A stretch of 27,845 nucleotides of DNA from Elysia marginata (taxonomy: Eukaryota > Mollusca > Gastropoda > Plakobranchidae), in the NCBI GenBank assembly GCA_019649035.1, contig BMAT01007116.1, positions 138,017 to 165,861 on the forward strand. The letters are read 5' to 3'. A program made the translations under genes and the position numbers. Each line of letters starts with the position of its first letter. Within the stretch, counting starts at the first letter, position 1. Shown here piece after piece: positions 1 to 9,610 of this stretch. The notes below the pieces were generated by a model. That model worked only from the letters and a program-made list of their open reading frames with translations, had not been told where the DNA came from and ran no database searches.

Positions 1-749
1 GCGGCCTCATCGGAAGTCCCATCTAGCTAACTATAGTATATCACTGGTCTCATGTGGCCGCTATGGTCAATTGAACACTCAACGATAATAATGCTAACAA
101 CTGTGCAGTTAAAGCCAAATAAATTACTAATAAAAAAATTAGCACCTGCGGCGGGTTGCCACGTCCGACTGACAAGGTGCGGTATTCATCTCCCCCAGTC
201 CAAAATGGGCTGAGAGTAGCTAAATCTGGGAAGTCAAATTTAACTATGATAGTAACTGTTCGTAATGAATTCTTTTCGTTTACTTATAAAACTTTTATCC
301 CCAAATTTCCTGCCCAGAGAGAATAAGAAAATGATTCATAACTTAGGAGATAACTATATTATAGCGTAAACTCATAGTAAATTCTACCCAGATCTAATAA
401 CGTTATACCTTTCAATCACCAAAAGGCAAGAAATAGGGAAATACAGAAGAATAAAGAGTAGTAAATGTTAATGACCAACAAAACATTAATGCGCATCTGC
501 CTTCCCTTCAAATTAAAAATTCCTTAATGCTGCAAGGGCGAAAAATGATTAGTTATCATCAAGGTAGAAGGCCGAACATTTTTATTTCACTAATTTATTT
601 GGGTGTGCATATATAGGACTCAAGGATGCTTCTTTTCAGTTATATTCCGTTTTTCTTAAACCCCATACACTGAACAAACACACACACAGACTAATCTAAT
701 TGAACAAGATTAATTAGACAATGAGAAATGACAATTAAGTGCGAATGAC

Positions 750-898
750 CAGGTATGCCAAATTTCAGATTTTTCAGGTTTTTTAATCCATTTATTGTTT
801 ATTGCACAACATGTGTCTATGCCTTTTTAAAGGCAATATTATACAATGCTAGGCTCATTTTCAGGTGTTTCTTTTTTCAAAACTGTTTGGCATCCCTG
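750..898 (+). mobile_element. Small hAT-like MITE, family A copy 1
   Basis: The ends are inverted: left CAGGTATGCCAAAT and right GTTTGGCATCCCTG (reverse complement CAGGGATGCCAAAC). The heptamer GAATGAC directly precedes the left end and recurs at the right end, overlapping the terminal G, as expected of a target-site duplication. CAGGG-type ends with 7-8 bp duplications are typical of non-autonomous hAT elements (family knowledge). The inside shares a CCATTTATTGTTTATTGCA block with the copy at 13109-13242. It has no coding capacity. Confidence 0.6.
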
Positions 899-1170
899 AA
901 TGACTTAATTTGCATACGAGAAGCCAAATCAGTTGGTATCTGTAAAAGGCAGCTAAAGCACCACTTTTTTTGTAAAAGCACAATTTTAGTTCTCACTGTT
1001 GACTTTGTTTTTTGTATTTAGAATGTCGTTTTAGTTCAATTTCATATGTATATTGTTTTATTATATTACATGTAACTTTTTAATTTGTACACCGCATAGA
1101 GCAAACTTTTATAGTTTTGGATATGCGGTATGAAAATTCAACGTTATTGTTATATTATTACGTTTATTTG

Positions 1171-1228
1171 CTCGAGAACTTAACGCCAGGATTTCAGTTA
1201 TTTTCAGAAAGTTTGAGTGACATCTCTG
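1171..1228 (+). mobile_element. 3' end of a family A MITE (partial)
   Basis: This 58-bp stretch aligns with the last 60 bp of the family A element ending at 7780. Both share CGAGAAC, a CGCCA block, TTATTTTCAGAAA and GTTTGAGTGACATCTCTG / TGTTGAGTGGCATCCCTG. Identity is about three-quarters by eye. I could not place a matching left end, so it is called partial. It sits less than 100 bp before the exon acceptor. Confidence 0.45.
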
Positions 1229-1320
1229 AGGGCTGTTGAGAAAGCCTATAATTTTATACTTGATATTTTAATTTACTCTTTTGCAATGTAATCATAATAT
1301 ATCTTTTCATGTTTCTGCAG

Positions 1321-1497
1321 TCGCCTCGCCCTGGTATTTGGGTCCCTCTCCTGGGCACCACCTAGTTCCCCCTCCAGCACATCAGTTCGCGACTCACATC
1401 GGACTTTCCGGTCCCCACTGTGACCGCTTGGCCTTCCGTAACTCGAGGCAACCGACCTACCACCCTTACCCGCGGCGTTCTCCTCCACACCACCACT
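1321..1497 (+). CDS. bra: Brachyury (T-box factor) internal exon, C-terminal region
   Basis: This exon encodes 58 whole codons plus a split codon at each end (phase 1 in, phase 1 out). Seen: a pyrimidine-rich tract ending in TTTCTGCAG just before 1321, and a strong donor GTAAGTAGG from 1498. The peptide starts SPWYLGPSPGHHLVPPP and continues with a His-Cys-Asp-Arg core (GPHCDRLAFRNS), a Tyr-Pro stretch (TYHPYPRRSPPHHH) and the splice. The WxLxP, CDR and Tyr/Pro/Ser order matches the segment that follows the T-box linker in animal Brachyury proteins. Known role of the family: nuclear T-box transcription factor acting in mesoderm, notochord, hindgut or blastopore patterning; this part lies in the C-terminal regulatory region, not in the DNA-binding domain. 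The T-box exons must lie upstream of the window. Family identity rests on co-linearity with the next two exons. Confidence 0.82.
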
Positions 1498-1540
1498 GTA
1501 AGTAGGAACTTCCAGTTTTGGATTTTAAACAATATTATTA

Positions 1541-1630
1541 CTCTCTCTCTCTCTCTCTCCCTCTATCTCTCCCTTTATCTCTCTTCTTCTTCTGTGGCAT
1601 TCGACGGCAGCATCATGGTCGTTTTCCAGT

Positions 1631-1694
<64 letters not shown>

Positions 1695-1800
1695 CTACCT
1701 ATCTCTCCCTTTATCTCTCTTTTTCTTCTATAGCATTCGACGGCAGCATCATGGTTGTTTTCCAGTAGGTCTCTCTCTCTCTATCTATCTCTCTCCTTCT
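1541..1800 (+). repeat. CT/CTAT microsatellites with a 136-bp tandem duplication
   Basis: Runs of CT and CTAT alternate with a unique block. That block, GCATTCGACGGCAGCATCAT followed by GGT(C/T)GTTTTCCAGTAGGT, occurs at 1597 and again at 1733, a period of 136 bp, with CTCTCCCTTTATCTCTCT before each copy. The array begins about 45 bp after the exon donor. Ser/Leu-rich ORFs across it are artefacts of the CT repeat. Confidence 0.9.
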
Positions 1801-3019
1801 GTCTTAATGGTTTCTAATTTCTACCCGGTCTCTGCAATTAAAGGGTTTTTTTTTTTGCTTATTTATATTAGACCTGTGATCGAGAGGAAATAGCGACAGA
1901 TGCTACATGCTTTTTTAACTCAGCAAAGGAGTCACCTATGTCATTTCAGACAAACTGTTTCTACAGTTACTTGACTCTGATCGGGTGTTCAGTCGTGCTA
2001 GGCCTCAAATTGTGTCAGTAGAGACATTTAAACCGAAACAAAATTCATTGTACGTCTTTCGTCAAGCCTAAATCTGGTGTGTGTATTTTACAGCCTTTCA
2101 GCATCAATGAAAGCATTTCTCTTCTAAAAATTGTATTTTACCACAAGGTATTCAACCCCACAATCTCAGGTATTATATCAGCTGCAAAGACCAGTCCAAA
2201 CCAGAAACACTTCCTAATTTCCAGTGGAATGTTTTTTCGACCGATCATTGAGGTGGCCAGTTTGTTTAAGGGACCGGGAAGAAAATAGCGTACCGGCCGC
2301 CTAGTTAAGTCAAGTCAACATCGCACTAATCCATTCCCATAGCCAGAAGTAGAAGATTTAAACTTCCCTTCGAACATCATTGAGTCCCATGATTTACTTC
2401 CTTTCGTTCTATTTATCCTTTCTCCACTGCTCGTGTGCGAATGTGTCCGCGGCCGATCAAAACATTTGCCGCTACGCTCTACCATACCGTTCAAGTACAG
2501 AAGTGCAGTTCTGTTAAACAAGAGAATTAGTCTTTTCCAAACATCGAAAAAGATATTGCTCCTTTGATGTCAAGGTATAAAGACACAACATATTTATAGA
2601 ACAGCATGAGGCTGACAGATTAAGCGAACCCTGCTTTTGTTATCCTTCAAAGTAAACGTTATTGTTATAATTTTACTTTCATGCACCTAGTGCAACTTCC
2701 TGAGCAGGCTAGATCTAGCTATATTATGGATGTCTAAGAAATTTAATTTTTTTATTTCTATATATATGTACACAACTGTGCCTTATGTACCATTTTTTTC
2801 TAAAGCACAACAAAATTGCAGGTTACTGAGTCTCTCCGCTACCTGTTTCTTTTTGGCTTCTTTTGAAATATTTCGATGTAAAAATCTTTTTTTTTTTTAT
2901 GGAAATCTTTTAATTTCACGGTGCGTTATTCCGATGATGATCAAATAGAAAATTGGTGCAGACCTATAAACATAAGTCTGAGTAGATTAAGTACTGTGAA
3001 ACATAGTCCCTAGGTTTGA

Positions 3020-3326
3020 CCGGTTCTGTGGCCTAGCGGTAAGACTCTCGCACAGAGATCGGGAGGTGAGTGGTTCGATCCCCGACCGAGTCAAATCAAG
3101 GACTTTAAAATTGGTATTAGCGGCGGATCCGTCTAGTGCCTGGCATTATGGATTTAGTGCTAAGTCTGGTCGGTCCCGTGTCAGGATAATGTGACTGGGT
3201 GTGGTGTATGTAAGCGCTCCTTACATCACAGTGTGGCAGCACGCTTGCTATTGTCTCAAGCGCCGTCTCTGATATAACAATGTAGTTGAAAAGGGACTTA
3301 AAAATCAAACAACCTAACCTAACCCC
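3020..3326 (+). mobile_element. tRNA-derived SINE with 8-bp target-site duplication
   Basis: The head carries an RNA polymerase III A-box-like TGGCCTAGCGG (3029-3039) and a B-box GGTTCGATCCC (3072-3082), spaced as in a tRNA gene. A ~230-bp unrelated body follows, and the tail is AAATCAAACAACCTAACCTA-like. The direct repeat AGGTTTGA flanks it at 3012-3019 and 3327-3334, which marks the boundaries well. The tRNA part does not fold convincingly into a complete cloverleaf, so this is a retroposon and not a tRNA gene. The minus-strand ORF at 3117-3365 lies inside it and is not a gene. Confidence 0.8.
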
Positions 3327-4263
3327 AGGTTTGAATCCCTTTCCTCGCTCCACATTTTTCACCACCTAAGTACATGTTACCGTATGGGGCGTCCACAGTC
3401 CCATTGTTTACAAGTCACCTGAAGAAACACACACAGAGACAGCGCTACCACACGGCCAGCAGCTGATGGACTTGCACTTGTAGCCTAAACTCGTGCAGGA
3501 AAGATCGCTGCCTGTCTAGCTATAGTTACTTTTTGTCGTTACAATTTTAGGAAAAAAAATCTTCCTGTTGGTGTAGATCAGGTGACTGGTATGGGGAATA
3601 CATGGATACACTTCGCGTGCCTGGGATGACAGGTTCCTAAGTCCAGTAGGTTTTGAGGACAAACTAGTCTAAAGGTTTAAAAAGAGCAAGAGTTTTTAGG
3701 AATCTTTCTTTTTGTATTTTTTTGCATTTTGTTTAGACTGGTTCCCGAATCTTTGACATCTTTACTAAAGAGAATAGCCTGTCTTTTGTGCTAGTGATTA
3801 TAAGTCCTTTTATGTGATAGATAGAGAGAGAGTGAGAGAAAGATGGACTTGCGATCTTGTCATTCTTGACCGGCGACTGATTCTAGTATGGAGCATAAGA
3901 AGAAGGAGGAAGAAAAAAAAAGGTGCAACCTGCCGTTACTACTGGAGGTGCTAAACTCTTAACTCACTGTTGAAACTAATAAAAAAAGGCTCTTATTATT
4001 GACTCGTAGCTTGTTACAACCGATGCCTATTCCACTAAATCCACAACACCCTTATTGGTTATACGCTCATGCCGCTTAACCAAATGTAATCTCATTACTT
4101 AGATACCAGGCCTGTATATACAGGCATAAACCAAGTCCAATCCAGTGCTTATAAAGCCGTAGTCCTTGATTTTTTTATATTTGAAAGAGCAGAAAAATCT
4201 GATTAGGACGAAAAATTCGCGTGTTAATTGTGGCAGGAATTGCGCCTCTTGAAAGAACATAAT

Positions 4264-4710
4264 CAGAGGTGCCAACCAGTACCGATTTCAGCATTAAAGT
4301 AACAGAATGGGTACCAAAAACAGAGGAGTACTTATGTCAAACCTAAAATACTGAAATTAAGCATGGCTTGCGAAAATATTTTTGATCACTAAAACAGGAG
4401 AGAAATTATAAAGTCTAGGCCTAGAACTTTAGAAATATGCTTGCAATATGCACCAGGTCATTTAATTACTAAAAATATGAACTAATATCTCTCAGGGTAA
4501 ACTCAAAACTTTCTTTTAAATTACTCAGTTGAAAGTAGAGACAGTTTAAAAATTTTGGACGTAACAACTTCTCCAATATTAAGGTCCCATGGATAAGTTT
4601 TTTGGACCTTGTTCTCCTAGTGAGTACTGACATGCTTTTGAAAATACTGAAAATACTGAAATGGAGGTGTCATAGTACTGTAGCCAGTTGATAAAGGGTT
4701 GGCAGGTCTG
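4264..4710 (+). mobile_element. Family B MITE, copy 1 (hAT-like ends)
   Basis: The left end is CAGAGGTGCCAACC and the right end GGTTGGCAGGTCTG, near-perfect inverted repeats. The whole 447 bp aligns with 11794-12211 in the same orientation. Shared landmarks include CCTAAAATACTGAAATTA, GGAGAGAAATTATAAAG, TTGGACCTTGTTCTC and TAGTGAGTACT. There is no ORF, so it is non-autonomous. The end sequence resembles hAT-type termini; a clean 8-bp target duplication is not visible (flanks AACATAAT and CATTAATT are only partly alike). Confidence 0.75.
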
Positions 4711-5280
4711 CATTAATTTCCTCTTTTTCGAGTGCGTAATTTATACTATACTGCCACTTAAGCTTTCATCTCATATGAAGACTTGAAATTTTGCACACAC
4801 AAAAAATTATCAGGATAAAAATTTGTTAAAAAGCTGTTGGTCCTTATCGCACTAGTCTTAATTTGTAAGAAAAAAGTACCACAAAGGAGATTATAATCTG
4901 TGACACAGCACCCTTTGACCCTTGGCTACTTCTGACACCATTAATCTCCCCTCCGTGATGTCTGATGGACTCTTCGCTAACACCTAAAGTGGTTAGGCCT
5001 GACTCATTATTCTTTCAGGTTTATTCGTTTGCCATCTTCTTTTCCTACCTGTTTTTTAATGACCATATCGATATCGCTGGCTTTCCGGTCTGGTGGTATG
5101 GCGGCTGAGCTGGGTGGTCTTGTGGTTCTATAAGTATAATGGCGACCGATCTGGCTGGTTTGTTTTGGCGTCGGCTACTGTCCTTGTAGCCAGAGAATAG
5201 TGTGACGACTACCTCTAAAAGTGAAGTTAATAAAAAGACAAATAAAAAACCAAGGGGAACAAAACCGTTTTGGCGTCAAA

Positions 5281-5480
5281 ATACCATTGATTGACAGACA
5301 GAAGCCGACGCGCCCCTTTTCTTTCTACCCGCCCCAACCTTGCTGCCTGCCGTCTGCAGCCCACCCACCCAGGTAAGGGGAAGCCACCCACAGAGAAAGA
5401 AGAGGCGCCGTTATGCTTGGTTGCCTGACGGCATTGGTGGCAGCTTTCAAGTTTCTCAAATCGACGTCAACCATAAAAAA
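5281..5480 (+). other. GC-rich intronic patch with exon-like splice signals
   Basis: Within an AT-rich intron this patch is clearly richer in C and G. A long pyrimidine tract ends in GTCTGCAG at 5359, followed by 13 nt (CCCACCCACCCAG, 5360-5372) and a strong donor GTAAGGGG. It could be a microexon, a decoy exon or a conserved non-coding element. A 68-residue ORF crosses it without any recognisable family signature. No expression evidence is available here. Confidence 0.3.
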
Positions 5481-6800
5481 GACCAGATTTTCTTCTCCTC
5501 TTTTCTGATTTCATTTCACTCTTTGGTCTACTGTATGTTTCTGTGATTCCATTTAATCGTCTTCAAACTCTTTATAATGCAAGTGTCACAATAATTGTTA
5601 ACCATGTGCAAACCAATACCTTAATTTAAAGGAATGTTCTTTTTTAATTGAGTTAACAAGTGGGGGTAAGCATATTAATAATTTACAACACCGGGACTAC
5701 AGATCTAAGTCAATGTTCAAATCTGAATTAAAATATGCTGGCTGGTGTTCTTGCTTTCAGCTTTTTTACAATATGACTGTAACACTTAATGCTTTGTTTC
5801 GATTATATAACAAAAACACCCCATTCAGCTCCTAATTAGAAACAAACCACCAGCTTCTTCTTCCATCCCATTTAGGAAAAAAACGATCAAAGACATACTT
5901 GATCTAAAAGGCGCCGCGTAAAATAGGTTTTTGAACTTCAATGAGAAGGCATTGGCGAAGCAGAGGAGGTATAGTGGCGCGAAGGGAAAATTCTAACAAA
6001 AGATATTCCGTTCTAATTATCTGAAGCAGTTAATGGTAACGAACCAGCTGAAAGCCTATCTAGTTTATGAGGTGCGGTCGTCAAGTTGTCTATGGCTATG
6101 GTTTATGTTCCTCTTTGCTCAGCATAGCATAAAGTCTTCTCCGAGAAAAGAATTGTCGCAAGGAATTTAACAGGCCTGCCAACACGCCTTACACTTTTGG
6201 GATTATTCTTTACGCAGATGTATGTATAATTATACATATAGTTTTGTGCTTATTATCTTTTGTGTTGTTGACGTCCTTCTCTCAGCTTTTGATATCTTTA
6301 AAGAATGGGTTGCAAACTACACCGATCGTTACTCAGTTTGTAATGGTCTTCTCAATGACTTTTAGCATTTAGAATCCTGTAATTTTATCGATGGTCCACT
6401 TTGGTCTCCATAATAAATGCATTGAAAGAAAATTCTTTTATTTATTTATGATATTTTAAAAACCATTATAATGTTGATTTGCCATGTCCTGAATTTTTTA
6501 AAGCTTGAAAACCGATTGTATTAATGAAAAGTGCTTTGAATACAAATCTTTCTACATGAATATTGTAAGTCTTGTATCAGTTTGCTGGTTCTGACACAGA
6601 CCGATCAAAACCAACAATGGTAACTACTCCATACTTATTTTGAGGTTCATGCAATAACCCTTTAGATTCAACCAGTCGATGGCTCTACGGTCATGATTTT
6701 GAAACTATTTACTTTTTTCCACCAAATGCTGCGGGCGCCAACAAGCCTCAAAATGTCTGCCTCCAGACTAAATTGGGGACATTTCAACCGCTCTTTCATC

Positions 6801-6976
6801 AAGATTAAGCGATATTGGCCCCAAATCGAAACCATTAATGTCTTTACTTTTATATCGCTCCCCAGCAAACTATTGGTAAGATCCGATTTTTTTAAAGCAA
6901 TATTGACCAAAACGTTAAACCATTTCTTTACGGTAGCTTTATTTCCCTCCACAGCAAACTACCAGCGAGATCCGAT
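6801..6976 (+). repeat. 89-bp tandem duplication of the splice acceptor region
   Basis: Unit 1 (about 6801-6887) and unit 2 (about 6888-6976) align along their length: AAGCGATATTGGCC / AAGCAATATTGACC, then ATGTCTTTAC / ATTTCTTTAC, a pyrimidine tract with CAG, CAAACTA, and AGATCCGAT. Unit 2 contains the real acceptor and first codons of the penultimate exon. Unit 1 keeps an AG after CTCCCC at 6864-6865. Over the 25 bp from CAGCAAACTA to GATCCGAT the five mismatches are all transitions, and unit 1 would read a stop (TAA) where unit 2 reads Arg (CGA). Confidence 0.75.
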
Positions 6977-7232
6977 GAGTGCCAACCTGCCGATGCTAAA
7001 CCTGGCGTCCGAAAACTGGGCCAACATGTCCATGGGTGGAACCCCTGGGATGCTCTCAGCGGCGTCTGGTCACGCCGCCACTCAAGGCCAGTACGGCATG
7101 TGGATGAGCGGCGTGAGTAACCTGTCACCCAATCAGAACTGCGCCATGCCTTCCTACCTTAGAAGCCCCGCCCCTTACTCGCTGACACCTTCCACATCGG
7201 CCGCTAGTCCTGTCCTGGGAAACATCACCGCG
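6955..7232 (+). CDS. bra: Brachyury (T-box factor) penultimate exon, C-terminal region
   Basis: This exon holds 278 nt: two bases complete a Ser codon begun in the previous exon, then 92 codons, ending in phase 0. The acceptor is TTTCCCTCCACAG at 6942-6954 and the donor is CG/GTGAGTT at 7233. The peptide runs NYQRDPMSANLPMLNLASEN, then W, a Met/Gly/Ser-rich part, QYGMWMSGVSN, and YLRSPAPYSLTPS. In Brachyury proteins the corresponding order is a LxML...NW motif, a Ser-rich spacer, a Gln-Tyr...Trp...Val-Ser-Asn block and a (F/Y)(L/F)RGSPAHY-type block, so four landmarks agree in order. A competing donor-like site GGC/GTGAGTAAC occurs inside the exon near 7110, but using it would remove the conserved LRSPAPY part. 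The acceptor region is tandemly duplicated just upstream (6801-6887), which is unusual. Confidence 0.9.
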
Positions 7233-8189
7233 GTGAGTTAACCATCTTGGTATCTCATTACATAGATCTACTTCGGATTTTTTAATCCCGAGCGCATATA
7301 AATTTAACTTATTTAAAAATCGAATTATCAATATGCTTTACAGAGGAAAAAGAAAGTTTGTAATTTGAATATAGATCTAAGTATGATGTAAGGAAACATT
7401 CGAACAATCCAGGTTTCGGATTATTTTTACATATAATTATAATATTTCAAATCGACTGAATATGCACACGTTGCGACATGTCAAAGTCAGTCATAATTAT
7501 AAGTGTGCTTAATTCAACGATGACTACGTCTTGTAATGGTTAAATTTCGCTTACAAGAATTTGGTTCCTAAAGCCAGGGGTGCCATTTTTCAGTTAATTT
7601 TCCTTTTTTTTTTCGTTTTTTTTACGCTGAAAAACTACATCAACACACCAATATGAATATTAATATACAAATACAAATCATAGCCCCGAAACGACAACGA
7701 CATTTTGTATAAGTTTATATGTGCGAGAACATAGCGCCAATGTTTTCATTTATTTTCAGAAATGTTGAGTGGCATCCCTGTGATTAAAACTTTAATCATC
7801 ATGTATTACGTATACTATCATCATTTGACCTGCCAAAGTTTTATAGGCTACAAACATACTTTGAAATTAAAAGTAGTCTGCAAATATCTTATACTCTTAG
7901 TGGATTATCTGTATCGGCCCGACATTGTGCGACGCAGTTAAACTGTAAAAAAAAAAATAAAACAAAGAACACAAACTGAAAGGCAAAGCTATTAATTATA
8001 TCACACAGAGACAACATATTGCACCCAGACACTCTGTAAAGTCCCTGTTACCATACCTGACGCTAAAAGCTTTTCTAGCTTTAAAACGCATACAATAATT
8101 ATGTATTTGAATCTTCCTATTTAATGGTATGAAAATGACCTGTTCCTTTTGGCTTTGCCAAACAAAAACTGTATGATATTTTTTTACAG
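7233..8189 (+). other. Last Brachyury intron (phase 0), 957 bp
   Basis: The donor is GTGAGTT at 7233 and the acceptor TTTTTACAG ends at 8189. The intron is AT-rich and contains one family A MITE (7575-7780). No further coding exon is needed, because the frames on both sides join directly. Confidence 0.85.
7575..7780 (+). mobile_element. Family A hAT-like MITE, copy in last Brachyury intron
   Basis: The left end is CAGGGGTGCCATTT and the right end AGTGGCATCCCTG (reverse complement CAGGGATGCCACT). The last 60 bp match 1171-1228. I see no clear target-site duplication. It is 206 bp long and has no coding capacity. Confidence 0.55.
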
Positions 8190-8363
8190 GGCCCTGGGAA
8201 CGGAGGCAGCGCCAGTAGCAGTCCGCAAGGGACGCAACCCACCTCTGGTTTTGAACATGCTTCCTGTGACGTGAACGCCTTTACCAGCCACGTATCTCCT
8301 CCAGCACGCCCTGTGGATGCTCAGCGCAGTGGTTGGAGCCCGCTCACGCCACCGCCCTTATGA
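8190..8363 (+). CDS. bra: Brachyury (T-box factor) last coding exon with stop
   Basis: The acceptor is a T-run followed by ACAG (ending at 8189). The exon is in phase 0 with the previous exon: 57 codons and TGA at 8361-8363. It starts GPGNGGSASSSPQGTQPTSG and ends SGWSPLTPPPL. The terminal Trp-(Ser/Thr)-Pro-x-(Ser/Thr)-Pro-Pro motif is the usual C-terminus of Brachyury proteins, ending in Met in vertebrates and Leu here. The middle is Ser/Pro-rich and low in conservation, as expected for this region. Together the three exons give about 208 residues, which fits a Brachyury of roughly 430-450 residues whose T-box occupies the N-terminal half. No frameshift or premature stop is seen, so the gene looks intact in this part. 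Confidence 0.9.
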   Translation, partial: GPGNGGSASSSPQGTQPTSGFEHASCDVNAFTSHVSPPARPVDAQRSGWSPLTPPPL

Positions 8364-9610
8364 CAACCAATAAGCTCCTCCCAGACGCCCTACAGCAGCT
8401 CCCAGCACAACCCTCAACCAGAGCAGCAAACCACAGCCCATTTCCTGTGATACCTTGAGAGAGTGACCTAATGAATCCATTCACATTTGCTGACTCCATT
8501 AATCCACATTCGTCTCGTCATGATCCCTCAAAACTGCGCGCAGACCCGGCTGGGCTGAAATCCTACAGAAATATATTTCTTACACATGTGGTATCACACA
8601 CGTGCTTTCTTTCAGTCCTTGAGTACGCTCAAAATTTCGAGCTTTGTACATAATTATCTGACTCAGTGACTGTCAACCCTTTGATGCCGGCGCAAGGTAT
8701 AACCATATGTGATCGTAAATAATTTCTGCCGAACTGATGAGGAGGATGATGATGATTCTAATGATCCAATATCCACGGGTACTGGTGCAAATTATCGTGG
8801 GGTGTCTGACCATGATAGAAAGGAGCTACATTTGTAAATTTTTATACGTCGTTTGCTAAATGCTGATTTTGACAATCGCTTTTATAGATATGGGGTAAAA
8901 TCCACTCTGGACAATGGATGACATGTAAACCAGAAATATTTTTTTGGCCAGTCTGTGTACTTATACACAGTTTTTTTTATTTTATTCTTGTTACATGTAT
9001 ATCAGTCTCTATCACCTTCCAAGGATCGATGGAATTCGAGTATCCATGAAAATCACTCGCAAACTGACACAGGAATCCAATATTCCTTGAGGTGTTCAAA
9101 AAAATTTAAGACAATAATTATACCGTGGCCATGGCGAAGTGTATTTTTATCCTGTTCTCAGTGTTCGAATAATTGGTCATGTTTTGTAAGACACTGGAAG
9201 CCGGATGGTTTCCCAAGTTCATTTTAGTTGACAAGGATAAAAAGTTAGGTTGCACTGTGTTACCTATTTGTAGACACACCCAGTTAGGTCCCATTGTGCG
9301 CTTTACATTTTCCTCGCTTTATTTTGTTTGTTTGAGAACATTATTTTGTTTTGATTCTATGTATAAAGTTTACCTTGAGACACACACGCTTCATCTGTAA
9401 AAAGCTCATCCTATCTATTCCTGTTCAAACAGTGACTGTTGTTGCTGCTAGGCTGGATGAAATTTTTGTACTGAATGTATTGTTACAAATGTATCCTTGG
9501 ATGAACTTTTTAAACATCAAAATGATCAACTTTAAACAGTTTAAAAGAACTCAGCTTATTGTCTACGTCATTGTCAAGTTTTGTAATTAAAATGAATTTC
9601 ATCAAATGAG
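8364..9610 (+). other. Probable Brachyury 3' UTR
   Basis: This sequence directly follows the stop codon with no splice signal needed. It is T-rich and includes a perfect TGTACATA (8645-8652), a Pumilio-type element by known consensus, and a TACATGTA at 8992-8999. A candidate poly(A) signal ATTAAA lies at 9586-9591; I see no AATAAA clearly better placed, so the 3' end is uncertain. Short ORFs here (8471-8653, 8955-9590) look like chance. Confidence 0.45.

Larger units (their letters stand above)
1..1320 (+). other. Intron sequence upstream of the first visible Brachyury exon
   Basis: There is no coding exon here that fits a T-box. The stretch is AT-rich and should be the 3' part of an intron, because the exon at 1321 starts in phase 1 and needs an upstream exon. 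It contains a small hAT-like MITE (750-898) and the 3' end of a related copy (1171-1228), plus a perfect TACATGTA at 1067-1074. The short ORF at 755-1021 lies across the MITE and has no family features. Confidence 0.6.
1498..6954 (+). other. Long Brachyury intron (phase 1), about 5.5 kb
   Basis: It is bounded by donor GTAAGT at 1498 and acceptor CCACAG at 6954, joining a T to CA to make a Ser codon. It holds CT/CTAT microsatellites, a SINE (3020-3326), a family B MITE (4264-4710), a GC-rich patch with exon-like splice signals (about 5300-5480) and a tandem duplication of the acceptor. Apart from these, 1800-3000, 3340-4260 and 5480-6800 show only AT-rich sequence without recognisable genes. 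Confidence 0.8.

Noticed and set aside
3020..3095. A functional tRNA gene
   Set aside because: A and B boxes are present, but the arms do not pair into a sound cloverleaf and a SINE body with target-site duplications follows.
3117..3365. 82-residue minus-strand ORF
   Set aside because: It lies inside the SINE and its flank.
6693..6954. Upstream part of the long + strand ORF that continues into the penultimate Brachyury exon
   Set aside because: It lacks family similarity, and a good acceptor at 6954 joins in phase with the previous exon; the ORF is just open intron sequence.
8180..8200. An apparent frame mismatch between the last two Brachyury exons
   Set aside because: Recounting the bases shows that the exon starting at 8190 is in phase 0 and joins directly to the codon ending at 7232.
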